The notes: a model not told the origin generated them from the letters alone. Positions 25,802 through 38,055 are shown, counted from the stretch's first letter. The stretch is 64,000 bases of DNA from Mycobacterium paraseoulense (GCF_010731655.1 NZ_AP022619.1:5704001-5768000); one strand, 5' to 3'. A program made the numbers and translations.

Positions 25802-26980
25802 ATGGTCTACCTCGATCACGCCGCTACCACGCCGATGCACCCCGCCGCCGTCGAGGCGATGACGGGGGTGCTGGGCACCGTCGGCAACGCCTCTTCGCTG
25901 CACACCAGCGGCCGGACGGCCCGGCGGCGCCTCGAGGAATCCCGCGAGCTGATCGCCGACAGGCTGGGCGCCCGCCCGTCCGAGGTCATCTTCACCGGCG
26001 GCGGTACCGAAAGCGACAACCTGGCCGTCAAGGGCATCTATTGGGCCCGCCGCGACGCCCAGCCGCGCCACCGGCGCATCATCACCAGCGAGGTGGAACA
26101 CCACGCCGTCCTGGACTCGATCAACTGGCTCGTCGAACACGAAGGCGCCGAGGTGACCTGGTTGCCGACCGCCGCCGACGGCTCGGTGTCGGCGGCCGCG
26201 CTGCGCGAGGCTTTGCGGCGCCACGACGATGTCGCGCTGGTGTCGGTGATGTGGGCGAACAACGAGGTCGGCACCGTCATGCCGGCAGCCGAGCTCGCCG
26301 ACGTCGCGGCCGAATTCGACGTCCCGATGCACAGCGACGCGGTGCAGGCCGTGGGGCAGTTGCCGGTGGACTTCACCGCCAGCGGGCTCTCGGCGATGAG
26401 CGTGGCCGCCCACAAGTTCGGTGGTCCTCCCGGTGTGGGCGCTTTGCTGGTGCGTCGCGACGTGACGTGTGTGCCGCTGGCACATGGCGGTGGACAAGAG
26501 CGTGACATCCGTTCCGGCACTGCCGACGTCGCCGGCGCGGTCGGAATGGCGGCCGCCGCCCGGATCGCGGTGGACGGGATCGAGGCGAACGGCGCCCGGC
26601 TGCGGGCGCTACGGGACCGGCTGATCGAAGGGGTGCTGGCCGGCATCGAGGACGTCAGCCTCAACGGTTCCCGCGACCCGCTGCGGTTGCCCGGCAACGC
26701 GCACTTCACGTTCCGCGGCTGCGAAGGCGACGCGCTGTTGATGTTGTTGGACGCCAACGGAATCGAATGTTCGACCGGGTCGGCGTGCACCGCGGGCGTC
26801 GCGCAACCGTCGCATGTGTTGCTCGCGATGGGCACCGACCCGACCAGTGCCCGCGGATCACTGCGAATGTCCTTGGGGCACACCAGCGTCGACGAAGACG
26901 TGGACGCGGTGCTGCAGGTGCTGCCCGCCGCGGTGGACCGCGCCCGCCGGGCCGCACTGGCCTCTGCGGGGGCTCCCTAA
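25802..26980 (+). CDS. iscS: Cysteine desulfurase
   Basis: 392-residue PLP-dependent NifS/IscS enzyme (Rv3025c orthologue) that takes sulfur from cysteine for Fe-S clusters and tRNA thiolation. [18 protein letters not shown] start, PLP Lys in [14 protein letters not shown], persulfide Cys in [10 protein letters not shown]. The ATG at 25802 is chosen; the stop is followed directly by the mnmA GTG, so the sulfur donor and the tRNA thiolase are made together. Confidence 0.95.
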   Translation: MVYLDHAATTPMHPAAVEAMTGVLGTVGNASSLHTSGRTARRRLEESRELIADRLGARPSEVIFTGGGTESDNLAVKGIYWARRDAQPRHRRIITSEVEHHAVLDSINWLVEHEGAEVTWLPTAADGSVSAAALREALRRHDDVALVSVMWANNEVGTVMPAAELADVAAEFDVPMHSDAVQAVGQLPVDFTASGLSAMSVAAHKFGGPPGVGALLVRRDVTCVPLAHGGGQERDIRSGTADVAGAVGMAAAARIAVDGIEANGARLRALRDRLIEGVLAGIEDVSLNGSRDPLRLPGNAHFTFRGCEGDALLMLLDANGIECSTGSACTAGVAQPSHVLLAMGTDPTSARGSLRMSLGHTSVDEDVDAVLQVLPAAVDRARRAALASAGAP

Positions 26981-28057
26981 GTGAAGGTCCTCGCCGCGAT
27001 GAGCGGTGGTGTCGACTCGTCGGTCGCCGCCGCCCGCATGGTCGACGCCGGGCACGACGTCGTGGGCGTGCACCTGGCGTTGTCGACCGCGCCCGGCACG
27101 CTGCGCACCGGCTCGCGGGGGTGCTGCTCGAAAGAAGACGCCTCGGACGCCAGCCGCGTCGCCGATGTGCTCGGAATCCCGTTCTACGTCTGGGATTTCG
27201 CCGAGAGGTTCCAGGCAGACGTGATCGACGATTTCGTGTCGTCGTACGCGCGTGGCGAAACACCCAACCCGTGCGTGCGCTGCAATCAGCGGATCAAGTT
27301 CTCGGCACTGTCGGCGAAAGCCGTTGCGCTGGGCTTCGACACCGTGGCCACCGGCCACTACGCCAGGCTGTCCGGCGGGCGGCTGCGCCGCGCGGTCGAT
27401 CATGACAAGGACCAGTCCTACGTGCTCGCCGTGCTGACCGCCGAGCAGCTGCGTCACGCCACGTTCCCGATCGGGGACGCTCCCAAGGCGCGGATTCGTG
27501 CCGAAGCCGCCCGGCGCGGGCTCGCAGTCGCCGAGAAGCCGGACAGCCACGACATCTGCTTCATCCCGTCGGGCAATACCCGGGCCTTTCTGGGCGAGCG
27601 GATCGCGGTCCGCCGGGGCACCGTCGTCGGCGCCGACGGCGCCGTGCTCGCCGAGCACGACGGGGTGCACGGTTTCACCATCGGCCAACGCAAGGGTCTG
27701 GGCATCGCCGGTCCGGGGCCCGACGGCCGCCCCCGCTACGTGACGGCCATCGACGCCGACACCGCCACGGTTCGGGTGGGGAACGCGGCGGACCTCGAAG
27801 TGCGCGAGTTGCGCGGGCGCGAACCGGTGTTCACCGCCGGGCGGCCGCCGTCCGGCCCCGTCGAGTGCGAGGTCCAGGTGCGCGCGCACGGTGAAACAGC
27901 GGGCGCGGTGGCCGAATTGGTCGGCGACGAGCTGCTCGTGCGGTTGCGCGCCCCGCTGCGCGGCGTCGCGCGCGGCCAGACGCTGGTGCTGTACCGGCCC
28001 GACCCGGATGGTGACGAGGTGCTCGGCAGCGCCACCATCGCGGGCACCGCGCGCTAG
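26981..28057 (+). CDS. mnmA: tRNA 2-thiouridylase MnmA
   Basis: 358 residues. PP-loop [12 protein letters not shown] for ATP binding at the N-terminus. Catalytic Cys candidates are in [12 protein letters not shown] and [19 protein letters not shown] is also conserved. It installs s2U34 on tRNAs for Lys, Glu and Gln using sulfur relayed from IscS, whose gene abuts with zero spacing. The stop codon overlaps that of the convergent lipoprotein gene. Confidence 0.95.
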   Translation: MKVLAAMSGGVDSSVAAARMVDAGHDVVGVHLALSTAPGTLRTGSRGCCSKEDASDASRVADVLGIPFYVWDFAERFQADVIDDFVSSYARGETPNPCVRCNQRIKFSALSAKAVALGFDTVATGHYARLSGGRLRRAVDHDKDQSYVLAVLTAEQLRHATFPIGDAPKARIRAEAARRGLAVAEKPDSHDICFIPSGNTRAFLGERIAVRRGTVVGADGAVLAEHDGVHGFTIGQRKGLGIAGPGPDGRPRYVTAIDADTATVRVGNAADLEVRELRGREPVFTAGRPPSGPVECEVQVRAHGETAGAVAELVGDELLVRLRAPLRGVARGQTLVLYRPDPDGDEVLGSATIAGTAR

Positions 28058-28689
28058 GCCGGTACGTTCGCGACGATATTCGTCATCACGATGTCGGACA
28101 CCGATTGCGCGAAGCCGCAGAAGGTGACCTCCACGATGGCCACCGACCGCAGCCGATAGTCGCGGCCGCAGCCGCCCGGCCGCAGATGCAGCGAGCCGGC
28201 GTCGGCCTTCCAGTCGCCGACGTATTGCTGGCCCCCCGAGCCGTTCGCGCAATCCCCGACCGTGCTGACCAACGCTTCGAACGCCCGGTGTGCGGTGTCG
28301 GTGTCCCGGTACGCCGCGGCGCCCTCGGAGATGAGCGCGCCATCGGGCGGGTCTTGAAAGGTCGTCTTGTGGAACTCTTCGACATCGGGCCCGAACGTCG
28401 CCGTCTCGGCGTAGATGAACCGGCATTCGCGCGGCGTGGTGTCGGCGAGCGCGTCGATGTCCACCGGGCTGGTGCCGTCCATGGAGGGGATGATCGTCAG
28501 GTGCTCGCCGGCGCCGGTGATCGCGCGCATCCGCGCCTGGTCCAACAAGATCGTGTCGACGTTCACGCCCTGCACGGCCCGGCGCGGGGAACCGAATCCG
28601 GCCACCGCCGCACCGTCCACCACCCGGGTGCACGCCGCAGCCAGCACCACTACCGCACACAGCAGCAGCGGCCGCGCTGATCTCGCCAT
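28054..28689 (-). CDS. Lipoprotein with PknH-like extracellular sensor domain
   Basis: 211 residues. Short signal peptide with lipobox-like VLAAACTRV, giving a lipidated Cys at about residue 20. The mature part ([54 protein letters not shown]) follows the PknH-like sensor domain of LppH/LpqQ-type lipoproteins, including paired cysteines. Located on the outer face of the membrane; ligand unknown. It sits where M. tuberculosis has a PPE/Esx/IS1081 block. Confidence 0.8.
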   Translation of the reverse strand: MARSARPLLLCAVVVLAAACTRVVDGAAVAGFGSPRRAVQGVNVDTILLDQARMRAITGAGEHLTIIPSMDGTSPVDIDALADTTPRECRFIYAETATFGPDVEEFHKTTFQDPPDGALISEGAAAYRDTDTAHRAFEALVSTVGDCANGSGGQQYVGDWKADAGSLHLRPGGCGRDYRLRSVAIVEVTFCGFAQSVSDIVMTNIVANVPA

Positions 28690-28795
28690 CCGCGACACTT
28701 TTCGCACCCTTCTTGCGTTGAACCTACCTGTGCGGTGCCCGGGCAGGCACCCCTGGCCAACGGCGTGCGGGGCGACGTCGAATACGGTTGGGCGG

Positions 28796-29821
28796 GTGAG
28801 TGTTTTCCCGCATTCCTTCGCGACGGCCAGCGGCATAGGGTCGTGGCCGGGGATCAAGGCGCGGGAGGCCGCCGAGGTCGTCGTCGGGGAGTTGGCCGGC
28901 GGGCTGTCCCACATCGTCGAGCTGCCCGCCCGGGGAGTGGGCGCCGACATGCTCGGGCGGGCGGGCGCGCTGCTGATCGACGTGGCCATCGACCTCGTCC
29001 CGCGGGGCTATCGGATCGCCGCTCGGCCCGGCGCGGTCACCCGGCGCGCCGCCAGCCTCCTCGACGAGGACATGGACGCGTTGGAAGAGGCCTGGGAGGT
29101 GGCCGGACTGCGCGGTGGTGACCGCGTGGTCAAGGTGCAGGCTCCCGGACCGATCACGCTGTCCGCCGAGCTCGAACTGGCCAACGGCCACCGGGCGATC
29201 ACCGACTCCGGCGCCGTGCGCGATCTGGCGGCCTCGCTGGCCGAAGGGGTCGCCGCCCACCGCGCGGCCCTGGCCCGCCGGCTCGAGACGCCGGTGGTGG
29301 TGCAGTTCGATGAGCCGTCGCTGCCGAAGGCGTTGGGCGGGCGCCTGGCCGGTGTGACGGCGCTGAGCCCGGTGGCGCCCCTCGACGAAGCGGTGGCCCT
29401 CACCCTGCTCGACACCTGCGTCGCCACGGTGGGGGGCGAGGTGCTGCTACACAGCTGCGCCCCGGATCTGCCATGGAACCTGCTGCAGGACAGCACAATT
29501 AACGCGGTATCGGTGGATGCGAGCACATTGGTCGCGGCGGACCTCGACGGCATCGGCGGGTTCGTCGAATCGGGCCGCACGATCGCGTTGGGGGTGGTGC
29601 CCTGCAGCGCTCCGGAGCGGCGGCCGTCGGCGGAAGAGGTGGCGGCCGCGCTGGTCGCGGTGACGGATCGCCTGGGCTTCGGTCGTTCGGGACTGCGCGA
29701 CCGCGTCGGCGTCACCCCCGCGTGCGGTCTGGCCGGCGCGACGCCCGAATGGGCGCGCCTGGCGATCGGGCTGGCCCGCAAGGCGGCCGAGGCTTTCGCG
29801 GAGGACCCCGGGGCAATCTGA
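28796..29821 (+). CDS. MetE-like cobalamin-independent methionine synthase domain protein (Rv3015c orthologue)
   Basis: 341 residues from the GTG at 28796. VVQFDEPSLPKALGG and LHSCAPDLPWNLL correspond to the substrate/zinc-site half of MetE (UROD/MetE-like barrel), and the protein is much shorter than true MetE. The His-Cys of LHSCAP could be zinc ligands. The substrate is not established; it may be a methyltransferase using a corrinoid or thiol donor. Stand-alone gene. Confidence 0.8.
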   Translation: MSVFPHSFATASGIGSWPGIKAREAAEVVVGELAGGLSHIVELPARGVGADMLGRAGALLIDVAIDLVPRGYRIAARPGAVTRRAASLLDEDMDALEEAWEVAGLRGGDRVVKVQAPGPITLSAELELANGHRAITDSGAVRDLAASLAEGVAAHRAALARRLETPVVVQFDEPSLPKALGGRLAGVTALSPVAPLDEAVALTLLDTCVATVGGEVLLHSCAPDLPWNLLQDSTINAVSVDASTLVAADLDGIGGFVESGRTIALGVVPCSAPERRPSAEEVAAALVAVTDRLGFGRSGLRDRVGVTPACGLAGATPEWARLAIGLARKAAEAFAEDPGAI

Positions 29822-29824
29822 TAG

Positions 29825-29886
29825 GCAACCGAATGGTTGCTTTTCTTCCGGTCACCTGGTGGACTCATAGGCAACCGGGAGGTTGC
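29825..29886. promoter_or_regulatory. Paired palindromes, putative ArsR operators
   Basis: GCAACC-GAAT-GGTTGC (29825-29840) and GCAACC-GGGA-GGTTGC (29871-29886): two identical 6-bp arms with 4-bp spacers, 46 bp apart, each preceded by ATAG. The second contains the ribosome binding site (GGGAGG) of the SRPBCC gene. Autoregulation by the operon's own ArsR protein is inferred. Confidence 0.7.
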
Positions 29887-29888
29887 AT

Positions 29889-30371
29889 ATGAAGGTTGAG
29901 AAGCGCGTGTTGCTCCATGCGCCGCTGGAGCGGGTATGGCGGGCCATCAGCGAGGCCGACGAGTTCGGCCGCTGGTTCGGCGCCCGCTTCGACGGGCCGT
30001 TTGTCGCCGGGACGTCGGTCACCGCGGCGATCAGTCCGACCACGGTCGACGCCGAGGTGGCCAAGCGGCAGGAGCCCCACGCCGGCGTGGAGAGCACCTG
30101 GCAGATCGTCGCCGTCGAGCCGCAGCGGCGGCTCGCCTACCGGTGGCACCCCTTCGGCGTCGACCCCGGTGTCGATTACGACCAGGAACCGACCACGCTG
30201 GTCGAGTTCACCTTGTCGGAAACGCCCGACGGGGTCCTGCTGACCATCACCGAATCCGGATTCGAGGATCTTCCCGAAGCGCGCCGATCCTCCTCATTCG
30301 AGGCAAACGCCGAAGGTTGGGCGATCCAGGCGGGTCTCGTGCGCAGGTACACCGAGGACGCCCTGGTGTGA
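29889..30371 (+). CDS. SRPBCC/AHSA1-family protein
   Basis: 160 residues. KRVLLHAPLERVWRAISEADEFGRWFGARF is the AHSA1 (activator of Hsp90-like) signature; TLVEFTLSETPDGVLLTI and GWAIQAGLVRRYTEDAL complete the fold. Paired AHSA1-ArsR operons are common in actinobacteria; the bound ligand is unknown. The ATG at 29889 follows a GGGAGG site lying inside a palindrome. The stop overlaps the arsR start (GTGA). Confidence 0.88.
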   Translation: MKVEKRVLLHAPLERVWRAISEADEFGRWFGARFDGPFVAGTSVTAAISPTTVDAEVAKRQEPHAGVESTWQIVAVEPQRRLAYRWHPFGVDPGVDYDQEPTTLVEFTLSETPDGVLLTITESGFEDLPEARRSSSFEANAEGWAIQAGLVRRYTEDALV

Positions 30372-30691
30372 GCGCCCCTACAGCTGTGGCCGCCCCCCTC
30401 TTCGACGCGCTTGGAGACCCGAACCGGCTGCGCATCATCGTGCGGCTCTGCGATCGGGGACCCAGTTCGACATCGCAGATCACCAGCGTCATTCCGGTCA
30501 CTCGGCAGGCGGCCAGCAAGCACCTGCAGCTGCTGGAATCGGCCGGACTGGTGACCAGCACCCGGCGGGGCCGCGAGCGTGTCTGGACCATGCGGACAGA
30601 ACCCTTGGCCCGGGCCAGCGACTATCTCACCGCGCTGTCGCACCGGTGGGACGCGGCGGTGGATCGACTGCGGGCATACGTGGAGGACTGA
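30368..30691 (+). CDS. ArsR-family transcriptional regulator
   Basis: 107 residues from a GTG that overlaps the upstream stop. LFDALGDPNRLRIIVRLCD, TRQAASKHLQLLESAGLV and the wing STRRGRERVW form the ArsR winged helix. There is no CxC metal site, so a non-metal signal is likely. Probably represses its own operon through the two GCAACC/GGTTGC palindromes upstream. Confidence 0.9.
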   Translation: MSAPTAVAAPLFDALGDPNRLRIIVRLCDRGPSSTSQITSVIPVTRQAASKHLQLLESAGLVTSTRRGRERVWTMRTEPLARASDYLTALSHRWDAAVDRLRAYVED

Positions 30692-30720
30692 CGGGGCGTG
30701 GTGTCGGCGGCCTCGGATAG

Positions 30721-32811
<2,091 letters not shown>

Positions 32812-32873
32812 GCCCGATAACGGCTTCAGCCGAAATTGGGCCGCACCGCCCGAGCGGCTCTATGGTGGGCGCT

Positions 32874-33470
32874 ATGACCCAGACGGCGGACCGGTGCACG
32901 CAGGCGTCACCGTGGTCACCCCGCGAGGCCGAGATCTTGGCGGTGACCTTGCAGCTGCTGCAACAACACGGCTACGACCAGCTGACCGTTGACGCCGTTG
33001 CCGGCGCCGCCCATGCCAGCAAGGCCACGGTGTATCGGCGCTGGCCCTCCAAGGCCGAATTGGTGCTGGCCGCCTTCATCGAGGGCGTCCGCCAGGTCGC
33101 GGTGGTGCCGAATACGGGCACGCTGCGCGGCGACCTCCTGCGGCTGGGGGAGACGATCTGCCAGGAGGGCGGCCGGCACGCGAGCACGATCCGCGCGGTG
33201 ATGGTCGAGGTGCCGCGGCACTCAGCGCTCAACGACGCCTTACAGGAGCAATTCCTCAAACAACGTAAGGCGTTGATTCAGCATGTGCTTCGGCAGGCCG
33301 TCGACCGCGGTGAGATCAGCGCGGATGCCATCACCGACGAGCTGTGGGATTTGTTGCCCGGGTATCTCATCTTCCGGTCCATCATTCCTGGCCGGCCGCC
33401 CACCCGCCGTACCGTCGAAGCCCTCGTCGACGGGTTCCTGATCCCTGGGTTGACCAGAACCACCGGGTGA
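32874..33470 (+). CDS. TetR-family regulator of adjacent MmpS-MmpL
   Basis: 198 residues. N-terminal helix-turn-helix (YDQLTVDAVAGAAHASKATVYRRWPSKAELVLAAF) is classic TetR/AcrR. The C-terminal ligand domain (SEL-like EGGRHASTIRAVMVEVPRH) is of the TetR_C type. ATG 32874 is used; ATG 32862 is in frame. Same strand as mmpS-mmpL, with a perfect palindrome in the 170-bp gap, so it likely represses the transporter genes. Not present between ligA and Rv3013 in M. tuberculosis. Confidence 0.88.
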   Translation: MTQTADRCTQASPWSPREAEILAVTLQLLQQHGYDQLTVDAVAGAAHASKATVYRRWPSKAELVLAAFIEGVRQVAVVPNTGTLRGDLLRLGETICQEGGRHASTIRAVMVEVPRHSALNDALQEQFLKQRKALIQHVLRQAVDRGEISADAITDELWDLLPGYLIFRSIIPGRPPTRRTVEALVDGFLIPGLTRTTG

Positions 33471-33530
33471 CGGCGAGGCCAGCGGTGGGCAAGCCAACTT
33501 TCGCGGAATGTGTACGCGCGCGTCTCTTGT

Positions 33531-33555
33531 ACAGTACGGTCCCGTACCGTACTGT
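33531..33555. promoter_or_regulatory. Perfect palindrome upstream of mmpS, putative TetR operator
   Basis: ACAGTACGGT and ACCGTACTGT separated by CCCGT: 10-bp arms, no mismatch. It lies 60 bp after the tetR stop and 85 bp before the mmpS start. TACTGT (33550-33555) could act as a -10 hexamer, in which case bound repressor would block the polymerase. Confidence 0.75.
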
Positions 33556-33640
33556 CATACCTGTCGATCGTGCCTAGGCGGGTCGGCAGCGACCCTCGCA
33601 CCGAGGGTGTCGTATCGCCCGATGATCGAAAGGTGAACGG

Positions 33641-34087
33641 GTGAAAGGGATTTCGGTGGGCGCCCTGGTAAGGCGACGGTGGATGGTGCTGGTCGCGGTG
33701 CTGGTTGTCGCGCTCGCCGGATTCGCGATTTACCGCCTGCACGGAATCTTCGGCTCGAACGACAACACGTCGGCCAACGGCGGCCTGGCCAACGAAATCG
33801 TCCCGTTCAACCCCAAACGGGTGGTGCTCGAAGTCTTCGGCGCGCCCGGGGCGACCGCAACCATCAATTACCTTGACGTCAACGCCCAGCCGCAGCAAGT
33901 CAAGGACGCCGCGCTGCCGTGGTCGTTCACCATCACCACGACGGAGCCGGCCGTCCTCGGCAACGTCGTCGCGCAGGGCAACGGGGATACCCTCGGCTGC
34001 CGCATCACCGTCAACGGCGAAGTGAAAGACCAACGCACCGTCAACAAAGTCGACGCCTACACCTTCTGCCTGGACAAGTCGGGATGA
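33641..34087 (+). CDS. MmpS-family accessory protein
   Basis: 148 residues from the GTG at 33641. Short cytosolic N-terminus with RRRW, one membrane helix (MVLVAVLVVALAGFAIYRLHG), then a periplasmic domain with the MmpS beta-sandwich motifs VVLEVFGAPGATATINYLD and GCRITVNGEVKDQRTVNKV. MmpS proteins help MmpL transporters export lipids or siderophores. Its stop overlaps the mmpL ATG (ATGA). Confidence 0.92.
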   Translation: MKGISVGALVRRRWMVLVAVLVVALAGFAIYRLHGIFGSNDNTSANGGLANEIVPFNPKRVVLEVFGAPGATATINYLDVNAQPQQVKDAALPWSFTITTTEPAVLGNVVAQGNGDTLGCRITVNGEVKDQRTVNKVDAYTFCLDKSG

Positions 34088-36981
34088 GCAACCACGAAAA
34101 GCCGCGGGCCGGCGTCCCGCGCACCATCCGCAGGCTGGCACTGCCCATCCTGCTGTTCTGGGTGGCGCTGGCCGCGATCACCAACATCGCGGTGCCGCAG
34201 TTGGAAGAGGTTGGCAAGACGCACAATGTGGCGCTGAACTCGCCCGACGCCCCGTCGCTCAAGGCAATCAAGCGCATCGGTGAGAAGTTCCACGAGTTCG
34301 ACACCGACAGCTCGGCCATGATCGTGCTGGAAGGCGACAAGCCGCTCGGTGCGGACGCGCACCGTTTCTATGACGAGATGGTCCGCAGACTCGAGCAGGA
34401 CAAGAAGCACGTCGAGCATGTCCAGGACTACTGGGGCGACACCCTGACCGCGGCGGGATCGCAGAGCAGCGACGGCAAGGCCGCTTATGTCCAGGTGAAC
34501 CTCGCGGGCAATCAGGGTTCCGCGCTGGCCAACGAGGGCGTCGGCGCGATCCGCGACATTGTCGAGCGGCTGAAGCCGCCGCCCGGCGTCAAGGCCTATG
34601 TGACCGGCGCGGCGCCCCTGATCTCCGATCAGTTCGACGTCGGCAGCAAGGGGACCGCGAAGGTCACCACGATCACCATCGGGGTGATCGCCCTGATGCT
34701 GTTCTTCGTTTACCGGTCGGTGCTGACCACCCTGCTGGTGCTCGCCACGGTCCTGATCGAGATGTCGGCCGCACGGGGCCTGGTCGCGTTTCTCGGTAAC
34801 GCCGGAGTCATCGGGTTGTCGACCTATGCGACGAACCTGTTGACGCTGTTGGTGGTCGCCGCGGGCACCGACTACGCGATCTTCTTCGTGGGCCGCTACC
34901 AGGAAGCGCGCGGGACCGGCGAGGACCGCGAAAAAGCTTTCTACACCATGTATCACGGCACGACGCACATCGTCTTGGGGTCCGGGCTCACCGTGGCCGG
35001 CGCGGTCGCCTGCCTGAGCTTCACCCGGCTGCCGTACTTTCAGAGCCTGGGCATACCAGCGGCGTTGGGCATTCTCGTCGCACTTTTCGCCGCGCTCACC
35101 CTGGGGCCGGCGATCCTCACCTTGGGCTCCAAGGTAGGCGTCTTCGAGCCCAAGCGCGCGATCAGAACCCGCGGATGGCGGCGGATCGGGACGGCCATCG
35201 TCCGCTGGCCGGGTGCGGTTCTCGCCGCGGCCTGCGCGCTGGCACTGGTCGGGCTCATCGCCTTGCCCGGATACAAGACCAGTTACGACACCCGTCCCTA
35301 CATGCCCGCGAGCGCGCCGGCCAACGTCGGGTACACCGCCGCCGAGAAGCATTTCTCGCGGGCCCGGCTGGAGCCCGAATTGCTGATGGTCGAAACCGAC
35401 CACGACATGCGTAACCCGGAAAGCATGCTCATCCTGGACAAGGTGGCCAAGGCGGTGTTTCACGTTCCCGGCGTCGCGCAGGTGCAGACCATCACCCGCC
35501 CCCTGGGCACCCCGCTCGTCCACAGTTCACTCGCGTTCGTGGTCAGCAATTCCAGCGCGGCGCAGCAGGAAAACCTGACGTACCAACGAGATCGGGCCGA
35601 GGATGCCCTCAAGCAGGCCAACGAACTGAACAAAACCATCAACATCCTGAGGCAGCAGTACGTGTTGCAGCAGCAGCTCGCCGGCACCACCCACGACGAG
35701 ACGCAAAGCTTTCATGACACCCTCGGCACGATCCAGGATCTGCGCGACAAGATCGCGAACTTCGACGACTTCTTCCGGCCCGTCCGCAGCTACTTCTATT
35801 GGGAGAGGCACTGTTACGACATTCCCGTCTGCTTCGCGTTCCGATCACTCTTCGACGCGCTCGACGGCATCGACCAACTCACCGAGAAGTTCGAAAGCCT
35901 CACGGCTTCGCTGGACAAGCTCGACGCGCTGCAGCCGAAACTGGTGGCGCTGATACCGCCGCAGATCGACAGTCAGCAGACCAATCGGGATCTGACGCTC
36001 GCCAATTACGCCACGCTGTCCGGCATTTACGCACAGACCGCGGCCGCGATCGACAACGCCACGGCCCTGGGGCGGGCCTTCGACGCCGCGAAGAACGACG
36101 ACACGTTCTACCTGCCGCCCGAGGTCTTCAACAACCCCGACTTCAAGCGTGGGCTCAAACTGTTCCTCTCGCCCGACGGTAAGGCCGCCCGCATGATCGT
36201 CACCCACGAAGGCGATCCCGCGACGCCCGAGGGCATTTCGCACATCGATCCGATGGCCAAGGCTGCGCACGAGGCCCTGAAGGGGACGCCGATGGCGGGC
36301 GCGGGGATCTATCTCGGTGGGACCGCCTCGACGTACAAGGACATCCAGGATGGCGCCAAGTATGACCTGATGATCGTGGCGTTCGCCGCACTGAGTCTCA
36401 TCCTGCTGATCATGATGATCATCACGCGCAGCCTGATCGCCGCGCTTGTCATCGTGGGCACCGTGGCCCTGTCGCTGGGAGCTTCGTTCGGGTTGTCAGT
36501 TCTGGTGTGGCAGTACCTCTTCGGCATCCAGTTGTATTGGGTCGTGCTCGCGCTTGCTGTGATCCTGCTGCTGGCGGTCGGGTCCGACTACAACCTGCTG
36601 TTGATCTCGCGGTTCAAGGAAGAAATCCATGCCGGTGTGAACACCGGCATCATCCGGGCGATGGCGGGCTCCGGATCGGTGGTCACCTCGGCCGGCATCG
36701 TCTTCGCCGTCACCATGTGCGCGTTCGTCTTCAGCGGATTCCAGGTTCTCGGTCAGATCGGCACCACGATCGGCCTCGGCTTGCTGTTCGACACGCTGAT
36801 CGTGCGTTCATTCATGACCCCTTCCGTCGCAAGGATTCTGGGTCGGTGGTTCTGGTGGCCGCAGCACATTCGTCCCCGTCCGGCCAGCACCATGCTGCGG
36901 CCGTATGGGCCGCGCCCCGCGGTCCGCCAGCTCCTGCTGTGGGAAGACGACGACCCCGTGGTGGCGGCGAAAGCGCACTAG
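34084..36981 (+). CDS. MmpL-family RND transporter
   Basis: 965-residue inner-membrane RND transporter. Two repeats, each with a periplasmic loop and five or six membrane helices. The conserved proton-relay Asp-Tyr pairs are in GTDYAIFFVGRYQEAR and GSDYNLLLISRFKEE. A long second periplasmic domain with a coiled-coil-prone stretch (QENLTYQRDRAEDALKQAN onward) is typical of the MmpL4/5-like group. Cargo cannot be read from sequence. Coupled to mmpS; control by the upstream TetR is likely. Confidence 0.93.
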   Translation: MSNHEKPRAGVPRTIRRLALPILLFWVALAAITNIAVPQLEEVGKTHNVALNSPDAPSLKAIKRIGEKFHEFDTDSSAMIVLEGDKPLGADAHRFYDEMVRRLEQDKKHVEHVQDYWGDTLTAAGSQSSDGKAAYVQVNLAGNQGSALANEGVGAIRDIVERLKPPPGVKAYVTGAAPLISDQFDVGSKGTAKVTTITIGVIALMLFFVYRSVLTTLLVLATVLIEMSAARGLVAFLGNAGVIGLSTYATNLLTLLVVAAGTDYAIFFVGRYQEARGTGEDREKAFYTMYHGTTHIVLGSGLTVAGAVACLSFTRLPYFQSLGIPAALGILVALFAALTLGPAILTLGSKVGVFEPKRAIRTRGWRRIGTAIVRWPGAVLAAACALALVGLIALPGYKTSYDTRPYMPASAPANVGYTAAEKHFSRARLEPELLMVETDHDMRNPESMLILDKVAKAVFHVPGVAQVQTITRPLGTPLVHSSLAFVVSNSSAAQQENLTYQRDRAEDALKQANELNKTINILRQQYVLQQQLAGTTHDETQSFHDTLGTIQDLRDKIANFDDFFRPVRSYFYWERHCYDIPVCFAFRSLFDALDGIDQLTEKFESLTASLDKLDALQPKLVALIPPQIDSQQTNRDLTLANYATLSGIYAQTAAAIDNATALGRAFDAAKNDDTFYLPPEVFNNPDFKRGLKLFLSPDGKAARMIVTHEGDPATPEGISHIDPMAKAAHEALKGTPMAGAGIYLGGTASTYKDIQDGAKYDLMIVAFAALSLILLIMMIITRSLIAALVIVGTVALSLGASFGLSVLVWQYLFGIQLYWVVLALAVILLLAVGSDYNLLLISRFKEEIHAGVNTGIIRAMAGSGSVVTSAGIVFAVTMCAFVFSGFQVLGQIGTTIGLGLLFDTLIVRSFMTPSVARILGRWFWWPQHIRPRPASTMLRPYGPRPAVRQLLLWEDDDPVVAAKAH

Positions 36982-37638
36982 CTAGCGCAGCATGGTGGCA
37001 ACGATCCCGGCCAGGTAACCCAGGCGAGCCACCTCCGACGGCCGGAATTCGGGGCCCGGGCGGCCCAGCACCACCGCCGTGTGCGGATCGCCCAGCGGGG
37101 CCGCGACCATCGTGGTGTCCATCTCGCGCCACGCCTGCGGTACCCAGTCGCCGGTGCTGTCCAGCGTCGCGGCGCGGTGGATGGGCAGCCACGGTGCGGA
37201 ATCCGCCCGCGTCTCCGGCGCGCCCGGGCTGGAGGCCAGGCGCTGCAGCTCATCGCCCGAGCCGCGCAGCACGGTGCACCAGCTGACGCGCAGCACCCTG
37301 GGCGCCTCGTTGGCCAAGACCTGTAACCGGGACGCGTTGTCGACGGCCGCGGCGACGTGGTCGAGCAGTTCCAGCTCGCGATGCGCTTCCAGCAACCCGG
37401 TGTGCGGACGCACGCTGTCCACCCGCACACCGGATAGCGCTTCCGCGGCGGTGATCAGCGTGTCCGGCATCGCCCCCGGCGGCAGCTCGATCACGAGGTC
37501 GTCGATCGCGTACCCCGAGCTGCGCTCCACCACGTCGAGGGACAAGATGTCGGCTCCCACCGAACCGAGCGCGACTGCCAGCGAGCCCAGGCTGCCGGGG
37601 CGGTCGGCCAGCTCGATGCGCAACAGATACGACGGCAC
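36982..37638 (-). CDS. ACT-domain protein (Rv3013 orthologue)
   Basis: GTG 37638 gives 218 residues, the Rv3013 length; upstream GTG 37647 and ATG 37674 are alternatives. The N-terminus [29 protein letters not shown] is an ACT domain, which binds small ligands, usually amino acids. A C-terminal GAF-like half ([13 protein letters not shown] to [14 protein letters not shown]) follows. Probably a small-molecule sensor; the partner is unknown. Its stop abuts the convergent mmpL stop. Confidence 0.85.
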   Translation of the reverse strand: MPSYLLRIELADRPGSLGSLAVALGSVGADILSLDVVERSSGYAIDDLVIELPPGAMPDTLITAAEALSGVRVDSVRPHTGLLEAHRELELLDHVAAAVDNASRLQVLANEAPRVLRVSWCTVLRGSGDELQRLASSPGAPETRADSAPWLPIHRAATLDSTGDWVPQAWREMDTTMVAAPLGDPHTAVVLGRPGPEFRPSEVARLGYLAGIVATMLR

Positions 37639-37755
37639 GGCCAACACTGTTACACAGCGATGTGTCGACGGCATTTCGGCTCGGAATGGCGGGCCACGCT
37701 CGCCGGGCCCGAGCGGCCGGAGGTCGCCCGGACGAGCGCGTTAGGCTTTCCTGTC

Positions 37756-38055
37756 GTGTCTCAAATCTCCCGCGACGAGGTGGCGCACCTGGCCCGGCTG
37801 TCCCGCCTGGCGTTGACCGACGGCGAGCTGGACAGCTTCGCTGGTCAACTCGACGCCATCCTGACCCACGTCAGCCAGGTGCAGGCCGTCGACGTCACCG
37901 GCGTCGAAGCGACCGGCAACCCACTGAAGGACGTGAACGTCACCCGCCCGGACCAGCCGACACCCTGCCTCACCCAGGCCGAGGCGCTGGCCGAGGCGCC
38001 GGAGGCCGCCGACGGCCGCTTCGCGGTGCCCCAGATCCTGGGGGACAGCGAGTGA
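37756..38055 (+). CDS. gatC: Asp/Glu-tRNA amidotransferase subunit C
   Basis: 99 residues, as in Rv3012c. [32 protein letters not shown] is the GatC signature. It stabilises the GatCAB complex, which amidates mischarged Glu-tRNA(Gln) and Asp-tRNA(Asn). GTG start; the stop overlaps the gatA GTG. Confidence 0.95.
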   Translation: MSQISRDEVAHLARLSRLALTDGELDSFAGQLDAILTHVSQVQAVDVTGVEATGNPLKDVNVTRPDQPTPCLTQAEALAEAPEAADGRFAVPQILGDSE

